From Methylosinus sp. C49 (lineage in GTDB: Bacteria; Pseudomonadota; Alphaproteobacteria; Rhizobiales; Beijerinckiaceae), in NCBI RefSeq assembly GCF_009936375.1, contig NZ_AP022332.1, positions 248,001 through 312,000 on the forward strand: DNA of 64,000 nt, given 5' to 3'. Position numbers and translations under genes: made by a program. The notes beneath the pieces are model-generated. The model saw only the letters and a program-made list of their open reading frames with translations. It searched no databases and had not been told where the DNA came from. Below are positions 44,620-52,965 of this stretch, in pieces (positions within the stretch are counted from its first letter, which is position 1; each line of letters starts with the position of its first letter).

Positions 44620-44913
44620 ATGACAAGCAGACGCGCGCGCGCGCCCTCGAGCAGGGCCGCGCACCCCGAGCCGGCGGCCGAGGACGGCAAAGCCTCGACC
44701 GTCGCCAAGCATTCGCTGGTCATCGCCGGCCACAGCACCAGCGTGTCGCTGGAGCGCATTTTCTGGGAGGCGCTGAAGGCGGCGTCCGAGGAGGAGGGCT
44801 GCTCGCTCGCCGCCCTCGTCGCGCGCATAGACGCCGGCCGCGGCCGCGCCAATCTCTCCTCGGCTTTGCGCGTCTACGCCATGGAGCGGGCGCTCGGCCG
44901 CAAGAGCGGCTGA
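44620..44913 (+). CDS. Ribbon-helix-helix domain protein
   Basis: A 97-residue protein. After a basic, disordered head (residues 1-28) comes KHSLVIAGHSTSVSLERIFWEALKAASEEEGCSLAALVARIDAGR...NLSSALRVYAMERAL, which matches the RHH_4 family. The strand-helix-helix should form a DNA-binding dimer. It begins 5 bp after the glycosyltransferase stop and so likely belongs to the same transcript; it may regulate that gene. Targets unknown. Confidence 0.85.
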   Translation: MTSRRARAPSSRAAHPEPAAEDGKASTVAKHSLVIAGHSTSVSLERIFWEALKAASEEEGCSLAALVARIDAGRGRANLSSALRVYAMERALGRKSG

Positions 44914-44942
44914 CCTGGGCCGATCAGGCGAACGCCCCAAAA

Positions 44943-45088
44943 GGCGCGCTCACCCTCCCCTTCAGGGGGAGGGTCGGATGGCGCAGCCATCCGGGGTTGG
45001 GTTCCACGCGAAAGACTCGGGGCGTTCACCCCCTCCCGATCGCCTTCGGCGCTCGACCTCCCCCCTCGAGGGAGAGGTGGAAACGCCT
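44943..45088 (+). repeat. Intergenic palindromic repeat family, copy 2
   Basis: About 146 bp, same orientation as the copy at 38386. It has the opening hairpin CACCCTCCCC-TTCAG-GGGGAGGGT, an inner GGATGGC-GCA-GCCATCC palindrome, and the closing GACCTCCCCCCTCGAGGGAGAGGT. It lies in the gap upstream of ecm; the ecm promoter must lie in it or just after (45089-45184). Confidence 0.9.
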
Positions 45089-45184
45089 TTCCGGGCGCCG
45101 CTTCTCGTTCATCCGATCGCCATTGCGCCCGCTTCCGTCCCGCCTGCGTCTTATGTTATCGCAAGTCCCGGAGGGACCGAACAC

Positions 45185-47167
45185 ATGACCGAATCCGCAC
45201 CCCGTCGCGACAAGCCCTGGCTGTTCCGCACCTATGCCGGCCATTCCACGGCCAAGGAGTCGAATCTTCTCTATCGCTCCAACCTCGCCAAGGGCCAGAC
45301 GGGTCTCTCCATCGCTTTCGATCTGCCGACCCAGACCGGCTATGACAGCGACCACATCCTTTCGCGCGGCGAGGTCGGCAAGGTCGGCGTGCCGGTGTCG
45401 CATCTCGGCGACATGCGCACTTTGTTCGACGGCATTCCGATCGCGGATATGAACACGTCGATGACCATCAACGCCACCGCCGTCTGGCTGTTCGCGCTCT
45501 ACATCGCGGCGGCGGACCAGCAGGGCGCGCCGCGCGCAAAGCTGCAAGGCACGACGCAGAACGACATCATCAAGGAATATCTTTCGCGCGGCTCTTATGT
45601 GTTTCCGCCGGCGCAATCGCTGCGGCTGACGCAGGACCTCATTCTCTTCACGACGAAAGAGTGTCCGAAGTTCAATCCGATGAATGTCTGCTCCTACCAT
45701 CTGCAGGAGGCCGGCGCGACGCCGGCGCAGGAGCTGGCCTATGCGCTCGCCACCGCTTGCGCCATTCTCGACGGGGTGAAGACCGCCGGCCTCTCGGAAA
45801 AGGATTTCGCCGAGGTCGTCGGCCGTATCTCCTTCTTCGTCAACGCCGGGATGCGCTTCGTCACCGAGCTGTGCAAGATGCGCGCTTTCGTCGAGCTGTG
45901 GGACGAGATCACCCGCGACCGCTATGGCGTGACGGACGAGAAATCCCGCCGCTTCCGCTATGGCGTGCAGGTGAATTCTCTCGGCCTCACCGAGCAGCAG
46001 CCGGAGAACAACGTCTATCGCATTTTGATCGAGTCGCTGGCCGTCGTGCTGTCGAAGAACGCGCGCGCCCGCGCCGTGCAGCTGCCGGCCTGGAACGAGG
46101 CGCTCGGCCTGCCGCGGCCCTTCGATCAGCAATGGTCGCTGCGCATGCAGCAGATCATGGCCTATGAGACCGATCTTCTGGAATATGGCGACATATTCGA
46201 CGGCAATCCGGCGATCGCCAAAAAGGTCGCGGCGCTGAAGGAGGAGGCCGTCGCCGAGCTGAGGAAGATCGACGAGCTGGGCGGCGCCGCCGCGGCGGTC
46301 GAGGCCGGCTATATGAAATCGAAGCTCGTCGAAAGCAATACCGCGCGGCTCGAGGCGATCGAGGCCGGCGAGCAGATCGTCGTCGGCGTCAATAAATTCA
46401 CCGAGGGCGAGCCCTCGCCGCTCACCGCCGGCGACAATCAGATCATGGTCGTGCCGGAGCATGTCGAGGCCGAGCAGATCGCCCGGCTGAACGCCTGGCG
46501 CGCGCAGCGCGACGCCAAGGCCGCGCAGGCGGCGCTGGACGCATTGGTGCGCGCCGCGAAGGAAGGCCGCAATATGGTCGAGCCCTCGATCGCCGCCGCC
46601 AAGGCCGGCGTCACGACCGGCGAATGGGGAACCGTGCTGCGCGGCGTGTTCGGCGAATATCGCGCGCCGACCGGCGTCTCCGCCACGGCGCGGCAGGTCG
46701 GCGGCCAGCTCGACGCGGTGCGCGAGGAGGTGCAGCGCGTCTCCACCAAGATCGGCACGCGCGCCAAGTTCTTGGTCGGCAAGCCGGGCCTCGACGGCCA
46801 TTCCAACGGCGCCGAGCAGATCGCCGTGCGCGCCCGCGACGCCGGCTTCGACGTGATCTATGCCGGCATTCGCTCGACGCCCGCGGAACTGGTCGAGACG
46901 GCGCAGAAGGAAGGCGCGCATTGCGTCGGCCTCTCCATCCTCTCCGGCTCGCATGTGACGCTCGCCCATGAGGTGCTGCGGCTGATGAAGGAGAAGGGCC
47001 TCGGCGAAGTTCCGCTCGTCGTCGGCGGCATCATCCCGCCGGCGGACGAGAAGCTGCTGCGCGACAATGGCGTGGCCGCCGTCTACACGCCGAAGAATTA
47101 CGATCTCAACGCGATCATGACCGACCTCGCGCAGATCATCGAGAAGAGCGTGGAGGGGCGGGCTTAA
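45185..47167 (+). CDS. ecm: Ethylmalonyl-CoA mutase (coenzyme B12 dependent)
   Basis: A 660-residue methylmalonyl-CoA-mutase-like protein. The barrel domain starts PWLFRTYAGHSTAKESNLLYRSNLAKGQTGLSIAFDLPTQTGYDSDH. The C-terminal B12 domain has KFLVGKPGLDGHSNGAEQIAVRARDAGFDVIYAG, where DGHSNG is the DxHxxG cobalamin-binding motif (about residue 540), and LSILSGSH. AGxSTAKESN with GLSIAFDLPTQTG are features of the Ecm clade. It converts ethylmalonyl-CoA to methylsuccinyl-CoA, whose product chain leads to Mcd. Start at 45185 is preceded by GGAGGGACC. Confidence 0.93.
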   Translation: MTESAPRRDKPWLFRTYAGHSTAKESNLLYRSNLAKGQTGLSIAFDLPTQTGYDSDHILSRGEVGKVGVPVSHLGDMRTLFDGIPIADMNTSMTINATAVWLFALYIAAADQQGAPRAKLQGTTQNDIIKEYLSRGSYVFPPAQSLRLTQDLILFTTKECPKFNPMNVCSYHLQEAGATPAQELAYALATACAILDGVKTAGLSEKDFAEVVGRISFFVNAGMRFVTELCKMRAFVELWDEITRDRYGVTDEKSRRFRYGVQVNSLGLTEQQPENNVYRILIESLAVVLSKNARARAVQLPAWNEALGLPRPFDQQWSLRMQQIMAYETDLLEYGDIFDGNPAIAKKVAALKEEAVAELRKIDELGGAAAAVEAGYMKSKLVESNTARLEAIEAGEQIVVGVNKFTEGEPSPLTAGDNQIMVVPEHVEAEQIARLNAWRAQRDAKAAQAALDALVRAAKEGRNMVEPSIAAAKAGVTTGEWGTVLRGVFGEYRAPTGVSATARQVGGQLDAVREEVQRVSTKIGTRAKFLVGKPGLDGHSNGAEQIAVRARDAGFDVIYAGIRSTPAELVETAQKEGAHCVGLSILSGSHVTLAHEVLRLMKEKGLGEVPLVVGGIIPPADEKLLRDNGVAAVYTPKNYDLNAIMTDLAQIIEKSVEGRA

Positions 47168-47257
47168 ATCCCCCGTCCCAGGCGGGCTCGGGATCGTCAG
47201 GACGAATGTCGTCGCGGGAAAGTTGAACGGAGCCGCCGACATGCTATCTTAGCGTCC

Positions 47258-47533
47258 ATGACCGCTCTGACGCTCGACTCACTCGCTATCGTGCAAATTC
47301 TGCGCAAGAGAGGCTTCTCGGAAGAGCAAGCCACTGGCGTGGTCGAAGCTTTTCGAGAGATCGACGCCGGCTCGCTCGCTACGAAGGCGGATCTACGCGA
47401 GGTCGAGCTGAAGCTCGAATCGAAGATCGAGACCTCTTCCGCCAACCTCAAGGTCGATATTCTCCGCTGGCTCGTGGTCACGCAGATGGCGCTGGGCGGG
47501 TTCCTGCTCGCGGCGCTGAAGTTCCTGCGCTGA
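47258..47533 (+). CDS. Small coiled-coil membrane-anchored protein (DUF1640-like)
   Basis: A 91-residue protein: a helical front (SLAIVQILRKRGFSEEQATGVVEAFREID), a charged coiled coil (ATKADLREVELKLESKIETSSANLKVDILRW) and a C-terminal hydrophobic helix (LVVTQMALGGFLLAALKFL). This is the layout of DUF1640/CCDC90-like bacterial proteins, which resemble a mitochondrial uniporter regulator in outline only. Function unknown. It lies alone between ecm and lysA. Confidence 0.75.
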   Translation: MTALTLDSLAIVQILRKRGFSEEQATGVVEAFREIDAGSLATKADLREVELKLESKIETSSANLKVDILRWLVVTQMALGGFLLAALKFLR

Positions 47534-47697
47534 GCCGGGCCTGAGCCGAAAGACCCGTCAAAAACATTCCTTTGCCACCTTCGCTATGGCTTTTGCGCGG
47601 CCACGCTCGGTCGACGCCTGAGTAGCACCGACGCCGGCAATCCAAAAGACGAAAAACGCCGCATGTTTGCGCCTTTCAAAATACGACGCGAAGCCCC

Positions 47698-48972
47698 TTA
47701 CTTCCGCAACCACTCCGGCACAGAATCCAGCGCGATCAGCTGCTCCACGCTCGGGCGCTCGCGCACCACGGCCCACTCAGCGCCGTCGACGAGAACCTCC
47801 GGCGCGAGCGGGCGGCTGTTGTAGGTGCCCGCCTGCACCGCGCCATAGGCGCCGGCCGTCAGAATGGCCAATAGATCGCCCTGCGCCGGCTCGGGGATGG
47901 AGCGGCCGAGCGCGATGTAATCGCCCGTCTCGCACACCGGCCCGACGACGTCGGCGATGATGCGCGGATGCGACGGCGCCGCCTCGGCGACCGGGATCAG
48001 CTCGTGCCATGCGTCATAGAGCGTCGGGCGGACGAGGTCATTCATGCCGGCGTCGACGATGACGAAAGACTTGGCCTCGCCCTGCTTCACATAGAGCACG
48101 CGCGTGACCAATATTCCCGAATTGCCGACGATGAGCCGCCCCGGCTCGAACAGCAATTTGCACCCGAGCCCGGCCATATGGCGGCGCACGATTTCGGCGT
48201 AGCGATCGGGATGATAAGAGGCCGGGTCCTCGCCCTCGTGATAGGGAATGCCGAGGCCGCCGCCGAGATCGACATGGGAGATTTTGTGCCCATCGGCGCG
48301 CAGCCCCGCGACCAGCTCGGCGAGCAGCGAGAAAGCCTCGTCGAAGGGCGAAAGATCGGTGATCTGCGAGCCGATATGCATATCGACGCCCGTGACCTCT
48401 ATGCCCGGCAGCTTCGCCGCATGGGCGTAGATTTCGCGCGCGCGCGACAGCGGCACGCCGAATTTATTCTCGGCGAGGCCGGTCGAAATCTTGGCGTGGG
48501 TCTTGGCGTCGACGTCGGGATTGACGCGCAGCGAGATATGCGCGCGCTTGGCCTTAGCGGAGGCGATGCGGGAAATCTCGGCGAGCTCGGGCTCGGATTC
48601 TACATTGAAGCAGAAAATGCCCTCGTCTATGGCGAGCGCGATCTCCGCCTGCGTCTTGCCAACGCCGGAGAAGGTGATCTTGCTCGCGGGAACGCCGGCG
48701 GCGCGGGCGCGCTTCAGCTCGCCGCCGGACACGACATCCATCCCCGCGCCGAGGCCGGCCAGCAGCGTCAGCACGGCCTGATTGGAATTGGCCTTCAGCG
48801 CATAGCAGACCAGCGCGTCGAGCCCGGCGAAGGCCGCCGAGAAGACCTGGAAATGCCGGCGGATCGTCGTCGCCGAATAGCAGTAGAAGGGCGTTCCGAC
48901 CTGCTCGGCGATCTTTGCCAACGGAACATCGTCGGCGTAGAGCGCGCCGGCGCGATAGTCGAAGTGATGCAT
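47698..48972 (-). CDS. lysA: Diaminopimelate decarboxylase
   Basis: A 424-residue PLP enzyme. The cofactor lysine is in ALVCYALKANSN (about residue 58). VDMHIGSQITDLSPFDEAF, HVDLGGGLGIPY and FEPGRLIVGNSGILVTRVLYVK bind phosphate and substrate. GPVCETGDYIALGR provides the dimer-interface cysteine. It makes L-lysine from meso-diaminopimelate, the last step. It is the third gene of the argH-lptM-lysA operon, typical for Hyphomicrobiales, 11 bp after lptM. Confidence 0.97.
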   Translation of the reverse strand: MHHFDYRAGALYADDVPLAKIAEQVGTPFYCYSATTIRRHFQVFSAAFAGLDALVCYALKANSNQAVLTLLAGLGAGMDVVSGGELKRARAAGVPASKITFSGVGKTQAEIALAIDEGIFCFNVESEPELAEISRIASAKAKRAHISLRVNPDVDAKTHAKISTGLAENKFGVPLSRAREIYAHAAKLPGIEVTGVDMHIGSQITDLSPFDEAFSLLAELVAGLRADGHKISHVDLGGGLGIPYHEGEDPASYHPDRYAEIVRRHMAGLGCKLLFEPGRLIVGNSGILVTRVLYVKQGEAKSFVIVDAGMNDLVRPTLYDAWHELIPVAEAAPSHPRIIADVVGPVCETGDYIALGRSIPEPAQGDLLAILTAGAYGAVQAGTYNSRPLAPEVLVDGAEWAVVRERPSVEQLIALDSVPEWLRK

Positions 48973-48983
48973 GTCGCTCTTAT

Positions 48984-49253
48984 CTAGTCGAGAAGCGGAT
49001 CGAGGATGAAGGGATATTGCTCGGGCGGCCGATAGCCCGGCGTGCCGGGGATATATTCCACCGCCTTCACATCCTCGGCGACCGGCGTCTTGCCGCCGAC
49101 CGGCGTCAGCGTCGTCTTCTGCACGACGACGGCCTTGGGCCGCGCCGCGACCTCCGGCGGATAGTCGAGCGGGCCGCGCCGCCCGCAGCCGGAGAGCGCG
49201 AGCGCGAGAATCAGAAGCGTCGCCGCCGAACGCGGCCGGAGCAGATCAGCCAT
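48984..49253 (-). CDS. lptM: LptM-like small lipoprotein
   Basis: An 89-residue lipoprotein. The signal LLILALALSGCGRRGPLDYPPE has a lipobox (ALSGC) at about residue 22, and CGRRGPL is the conserved start of LptM/YifL, which helps mature the LPS translocon LptD. The rest is proline-rich and short. Its place between argH and lysA is the conserved one. Start is either ATG at 49253 or ATG at 49262; the difference is three residues. Confidence 0.85.
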   Translation of the reverse strand: MADLLRPRSAATLLILALALSGCGRRGPLDYPPEVAARPKAVVVQKTTLTPVGGKTPVAEDVKAVEYIPGTPGYRPPEQYPFILDPLLD

Positions 49254-49284
49254 AGGTCTCATCCATCGGAGCCGTGACGGAAGG

Positions 49285-49415
49285 GCGCTCACCTCCCCCT
49301 CGAGGGAGGAGGTCGATCGCCGAAGGCGAGCGGGAGGGGGTGATACCCCCAGTCTCGGGGACACCCCACCCCGGACCGCTTCGCGGTCCGACCCTCCCCC
49401 TCTAGGGGAGGGTGA
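49285..49415 (-). repeat. Intergenic palindromic repeat family, copy 3 (inverted)
   Basis: About 131 bp, in the opposite orientation to copies 1 and 2. It holds ACCTCCCCCTCGAGGGAGGAGGT, the shared CGATCGCCGAAGGCGAGCGGGAGGGGGTGA, the inner GGACCGC-TTC-GCGGTCC palindrome and ACCCTCCCCC-TCTA-GGGGAGGGT. It lies between lptM and argH, inside the operon, so it would be transcribed and could fold in the mRNA. Confidence 0.88.
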
Positions 49416-49470
49416 AAGTTCGCGGCACTATAGACGAAAGCGCGCGGATGACGAGACCGCACGCTCACTC

Positions 49471-50856
49471 TCATTTCTTCGCCAATTGCTTCAGCCAGCG
49501 CCGCGCCTGCTTGCGCACATTCTCCGGCGCCGTGCCGCCATAGCTCGTGCGGCTCTTCACCGATTTCTCCACGCCGAGCACGCTGAACACATCCTCGGTG
49601 ATGCGCGGCTCGACCTCCTGCATCGTCTCCAGCGGCAGCTTCTCGAGGCCGATATTGCGCTCGGCGGCGAGACCGACGATGCGGCCGGTCACATGATGCG
49701 CCTCGCGGAACGGCAGCCCCAACGCGCGCACCAGCCAATCGGCGAGATCGGTGGCGGTGGCGTAGCCGGCGCCCGCCGCCTTGCGCATTCGGGGGCGATC
49801 GACGCTCATGTCGCGAATCATGCCGGCCATCGCCGCCACGCAGAGCGCGAAATTGTCGAGCGCGTCGAATGTGCCTTCCTTATCCTCCTGCATATCCTTG
49901 GAGTAAGCGAGTGGCAGGCCCTTCATCACGATGAGCATCGCCTGCAGCGCGCCGATGATGCGTCCCGTCTTGCCGCGCACCAGCTCGGCCGCATCGGGAT
50001 TGCGCTTCTGCGGCATGATGGAGGAGCCGGTGGTGAATTTGTCGGAGAGCGCGACAAAGGCGAATTGCGAGGTCGTCCACAGCACGATCTCCTCCGCGAA
50101 ACGCGAGAGATGCGTCGCCGCGATCGCCATTGCGGAAAGTGTCTCCAGCACGAAATCGCGATCGGAGACGCTGTCCAGCGAATTGGCCGTCGGCCGCGCG
50201 AAGCCGAGCGCCTTGGCCGTCTTCTCGCGATCGATAGGGAAAGACGTGCCGGCCAGCGCCGCCGCGCCGAGCGGAGATTCGTTCAGCCGCGCGCGGGCGT
50301 CGGCGAAGCGGCCGCGGTCGCGCGAGAGCATTTCGACATAGGCGAGCAGATGATGGCCGAAAGTGACGGGCTGGGCCGATTGCAGATGGGTGAAGCCGGG
50401 CATCACGCTGCCGGCCTCCTCCAGCGCCTTCTCGGCGAGGGCGAGCTGGAGATCGGCCAATTGCGCGTCTATGTCGTCGATCGCGTCGCGCACATAGAGG
50501 CGGAAATCGGTCGCCACCTGGTCGTTGCGCGAGCGCGCCGTATGCAGACGCCCGGCCGCCGGGCCGATTAGCTCGGCGAGGCGCTGCTCGACATTCATAT
50601 GAATGTCCTCGAGCGCGCGCGAGAAGGTGAAGCGCCCCTCCTCGATTTCGCCGCGGATTTGCTCTAGACCCCGCGTGATGGCGGCGGCGTCCTCGGCCGA
50701 GATTATGCCGGTTTCGGCCAGCATGGCGACATGCGCGAGGGAGCCCCGCACATCCTGTGGGCCGAGGCGCTTGTCGAAATCGATGGAGACGTTGATCGCC
50801 TCCAGGATCGCGTCGGTTGCGCTCTGAAAGCGGCCCCCCCATATTTTGCTCGTCAT
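49471..50856 (-). CDS. argH: Argininosuccinate lyase
   Basis: A 461-residue fumarase/aspartase-superfamily enzyme. The N-terminal [10 protein letters not shown] is typical; [29 protein letters not shown] and the signature [22 protein letters not shown] (about residues 275-295), with its mobile catalytic serine, are intact. It cleaves argininosuccinate to arginine and fumarate. It starts only 23 bp from the divergent tlpA start, so its promoter must overlap the tlpA gene or the very short gap. Confidence 0.97.
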   Translation of the reverse strand: MTSKIWGGRFQSATDAILEAINVSIDFDKRLGPQDVRGSLAHVAMLAETGIISAEDAAAITRGLEQIRGEIEEGRFTFSRALEDIHMNVEQRLAELIGPAAGRLHTARSRNDQVATDFRLYVRDAIDDIDAQLADLQLALAEKALEEAGSVMPGFTHLQSAQPVTFGHHLLAYVEMLSRDRGRFADARARLNESPLGAAALAGTSFPIDREKTAKALGFARPTANSLDSVSDRDFVLETLSAMAIAATHLSRFAEEIVLWTTSQFAFVALSDKFTTGSSIMPQKRNPDAAELVRGKTGRIIGALQAMLIVMKGLPLAYSKDMQEDKEGTFDALDNFALCVAAMAGMIRDMSVDRPRMRKAAGAGYATATDLADWLVRALGLPFREAHHVTGRIVGLAAERNIGLEKLPLETMQEVEPRITEDVFSVLGVEKSVKSRTSYGGTAPENVRKQARRWLKQLAKK

Positions 50857-50879
50857 AACTCCTCGCGGAACAGGGATCG

Positions 50880-51554
50880 ATGACCGACCAGATGGAAAGC
50901 TCCAGCCGAGGCAATCTGCCGAAAATCGCGGGCGCGACTCTCGCTGTCGCCGCCATCGCCGGCGTTCTATACGTGAACGGCGGCGGCAGCGGCAAGACGA
51001 GCGTGGTGAGCCAGGCCTGCGCCGCCTCCCGCGACACCTCTCAGCGCGTTTCGGCCCTCGCCAAGGGCGAGGTCGCGGCCATGTCGATCACCAATGCGCC
51101 CGAGCCCATGCCGGAAGTGACCTTCACCGGCCCGGACGGAAAGCCGCGCAAGCTCGAGGATTTCAAGGGCAAGACCGTGCTGCTCAACCTCTGGGCCACA
51201 TGGTGCGTGCCCTGCCGCAGCGAGATGGCCGCGCTCGACCGGCTGCAGGCGTCGGCCGGCTCGGACAAGTTCGAGGTGGTGACGATCAATGTCGACACCT
51301 CCAGGCTCGAGCGGCCCAAGGCGTTTCTCGGCGAGATCGGCGCGAAGAATCTCGCCTATTACGCCGATCCCAAGGCGGAAATCTTCTTCCAGCTGCGTCA
51401 GAGCGGCCAGGCGCTCGGCCTGCCGACGACCTTTTTGATCGACGGCTCCGGCTGCCAGATCGGCCTGATGCAGGGTCCGGCCAATTGGGATTCGGAAGAA
51501 GGCCGCTCTCTGGTGACGCGTACGGCGGAGCTCTCCTCGCGGCCGACGCCCTGA
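50880..51554 (+). CDS. tlpA: TlpA-family thiol:disulfide oxidoreductase
   Basis: A 224-residue protein. A membrane anchor (residues about 15-34, [21 protein letters not shown]) is followed by a periplasmic thioredoxin domain with the active site WATWCVPC (about residue 105) and the cis-proline in GLPTTF. TlpA reduces periplasmic thiols, for example the copper-site cysteines of cytochrome oxidase CoxB. Its position divergent from argH is conserved in rhizobia. A Nudix gene follows 10 bp later. Confidence 0.94.
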   Translation: MTDQMESSSRGNLPKIAGATLAVAAIAGVLYVNGGGSGKTSVVSQACAASRDTSQRVSALAKGEVAAMSITNAPEPMPEVTFTGPDGKPRKLEDFKGKTVLLNLWATWCVPCRSEMAALDRLQASAGSDKFEVVTINVDTSRLERPKAFLGEIGAKNLAYYADPKAEIFFQLRQSGQALGLPTTFLIDGSGCQIGLMQGPANWDSEEGRSLVTRTAELSSRPTP

Positions 51555-51564
51555 GGATGATGCT

Positions 51565-52137
51565 TTGACCGACGACATATTGCGGCCCTGGAAGGTCCGC
51601 TCCTCGCAGACGCTCGTGCAGGATTCCTGGCTCACGCTGCGCGCGGATCATTGCGTGACGCAGCGCGGCGTCTCGCTCGATCCCTATTACGTGCTGGAAT
51701 ATTCCGATTGGGTCCATGTCGTCGCGCTGGACGAGGAGGACCGTCTGCTCATGGTGCGCCAATATCGCCATGGCGCCGGCGTAGCGTCGCTGGAGCTGCC
51801 GGGCGGCAGAATGGACCCGCATGAGAGCGATCCCGTCGCCACAGGGGCGCGCGAGCTGCTGGAAGAAACCGGACACGCCGCGCCATCATTGCGACATTTG
51901 GCGCGTCTTTCGCCCAATCCGGCGAGCCACGCCAATTGGATTCACGTCCTCTACGGCGAGGGCGCGAAAGAGGTGGCGCCTCTGAAGCTCGACAGCGGCG
52001 AGGATATTCGCGTCGAACGTGTCCCCTGGCGCGAGGCGCTGGCCTTGGCGCTCGGCGGGGAAATCATCAACAGCCAGCATGTTGCGCTGCTGGCCATCGC
52101 CTTGGCGCAGACGAAAGGCGTCAAGATCGGCGGTTAG
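51565..52137 (+). CDS. Nudix hydrolase (ADP-ribose pyrophosphatase type)
   Basis: A 190-residue Nudix protein with TTG start and GAGGATG just upstream. The Nudix box is GGRMDPHES...RELLEETGH, with one extra residue between the first Glu and REL compared with the strict Gx5Ex7REUxEExGU spacing. LLMVRQYRHGAGVASLELPGGRMD matches the ADP-ribose pyrophosphatase group. It hydrolyses nucleoside-diphosphate-linked compounds; substrate not provable. Two short repeat palindromes follow. Confidence 0.85.
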   Translation: MTDDILRPWKVRSSQTLVQDSWLTLRADHCVTQRGVSLDPYYVLEYSDWVHVVALDEEDRLLMVRQYRHGAGVASLELPGGRMDPHESDPVATGARELLEETGHAAPSLRHLARLSPNPASHANWIHVLYGEGAKEVAPLKLDSGEDIRVERVPWREALALALGGEIINSQHVALLAIALAQTKGVKIGG

Positions 52138-52144
52138 ATTCACA

Positions 52145-52283
52145 TTCTCCCACTTGTGGGAGAAGGCGGCCTAGCGCAGCCGGGTCGGATGAGGGCCATC
52201 CGAGACCGCGACGCGACCTCTGCCCATCACTGTTCTCGACGGCCCTATGGCGAGGGCCACCTTCTCCCGCGAGCGGGAGAAGG
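52145..52283. repeat. Pair of short palindromes flanking a 100 bp gap
   Basis: TTCTCCCAC-TT-GTGGGAGAA (52145-52164) and CCTTCTCCCGC-GA-GCGGGAGAAGG (52260-52283) enclose a gene-free segment between nudix and grxD. The second is close to the element at 9037-9062. They may stop transcription between the convergent genes. Confidence 0.75.
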
Positions 52284-52297
52284 GAAACGCCGAGACG

Positions 52298-52642
52298 TCA
52301 GGCCTTGGCCGCCTGCCCGTGCGGAATGCCTTCCTTATCGAAGAGCGCGGTCAGCTCGCCGGACTGGAACATCTCGCGGGTGATGTCACAGCCGCCGATG
52401 AACTCGCCCTTCACATAGAGCTGGGGAATGGTCGGCCATTGCGAATAGGCCTTGATGCCGTCGCGAATGAACGGGTCGGCCAGCACATTGACGCTCTTGA
52501 AGGGAACGCCGACATGGCCGAGAATCTGGCAGACCTGCATGGAGAAGCCGCACTGCGGCGCAGCGGGCGTGCCCTTCATGAACAGCACGACGTCGGCGCT
52601 GTCGATCTCGTTCTTGATCGCGGTAGTGGTGGAGTCGGACAT
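52298..52642 (-). CDS. grxD: Monothiol glutaredoxin, Grx4/GrxD type
   Basis: A 114-residue CGFS-type glutaredoxin: APQCGFSMQVCQILGHVGVPF, with the active-site cysteine at about residue 31, then WPTIPQLYVKGEFIGGCDITREM. It binds a bridging [2Fe-2S] cluster with BolA and delivers Fe-S clusters. bolA is adjacent upstream (about 80 bp), which fits that pairing. Ends 15 bases past the palindrome pair. Confidence 0.96.
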   Translation of the reverse strand: MSDSTTTAIKNEIDSADVVLFMKGTPAAPQCGFSMQVCQILGHVGVPFKSVNVLADPFIRDGIKAYSQWPTIPQLYVKGEFIGGCDITREMFQSGELTALFDKEGIPHGQAAKA

Positions 52643-52720
52643 GGGGATTACCTCGTCTAGCGGAATTCAAGGTTCCGTTGCAGGCGGTCCGGCGAGCGCC
52701 GCCGGGCGTAGAAACGATTT

Positions 52721-52951
52721 TTAGAGAGCGATCGTGGTCAGCGCCAGAGCATGCAGCTCGCCGCCGAGGCGCTCGCCGAAAGCCTTGTTGACCATCTGAT
52801 GCTGCTGCACGCGGCTCTTGCCGCGAAACGTCTCCGACTTCACCGAGGCGGCCCAATGATCGCCGTCGTCGGCGAGCGCGGTGATCTCGATCACGGCGTC
52901 CGGTATGGCCGCCTTGATGAGACGCTCGATTTCACTTCTTTCCATCGCCAT
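52721..52951 (-). CDS. BolA family protein
   Basis: A 76-residue BolA-fold protein, MAMERSEIERLIKAAIPDAVIEITALADDGDHWAASV, then FRGKSRVQQHQMVNKAFGERLGGELHALAL. The conserved HQ(M)V and the late His (ELHALAL) are the cluster-ligand region that contacts glutaredoxin. ATG at 52951 has AGGAGG nine bases upstream. It sits between purL and grxD, the typical alphaproteobacterial trio; it likely acts with GrxD in Fe-S trafficking. Confidence 0.93.
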   Translation of the reverse strand: MAMERSEIERLIKAAIPDAVIEITALADDGDHWAASVKSETFRGKSRVQQHQMVNKAFGERLGGELHALALTTIAL

Positions 52952-52965
52952 TGCGCTTCGACCTC

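Noticed and set aside
47558-47776. 72-residue minus-strand frame after lysA
   Set aside because: It overlaps the lysA end in another frame, lacks a ribosome-binding site and matches no family.
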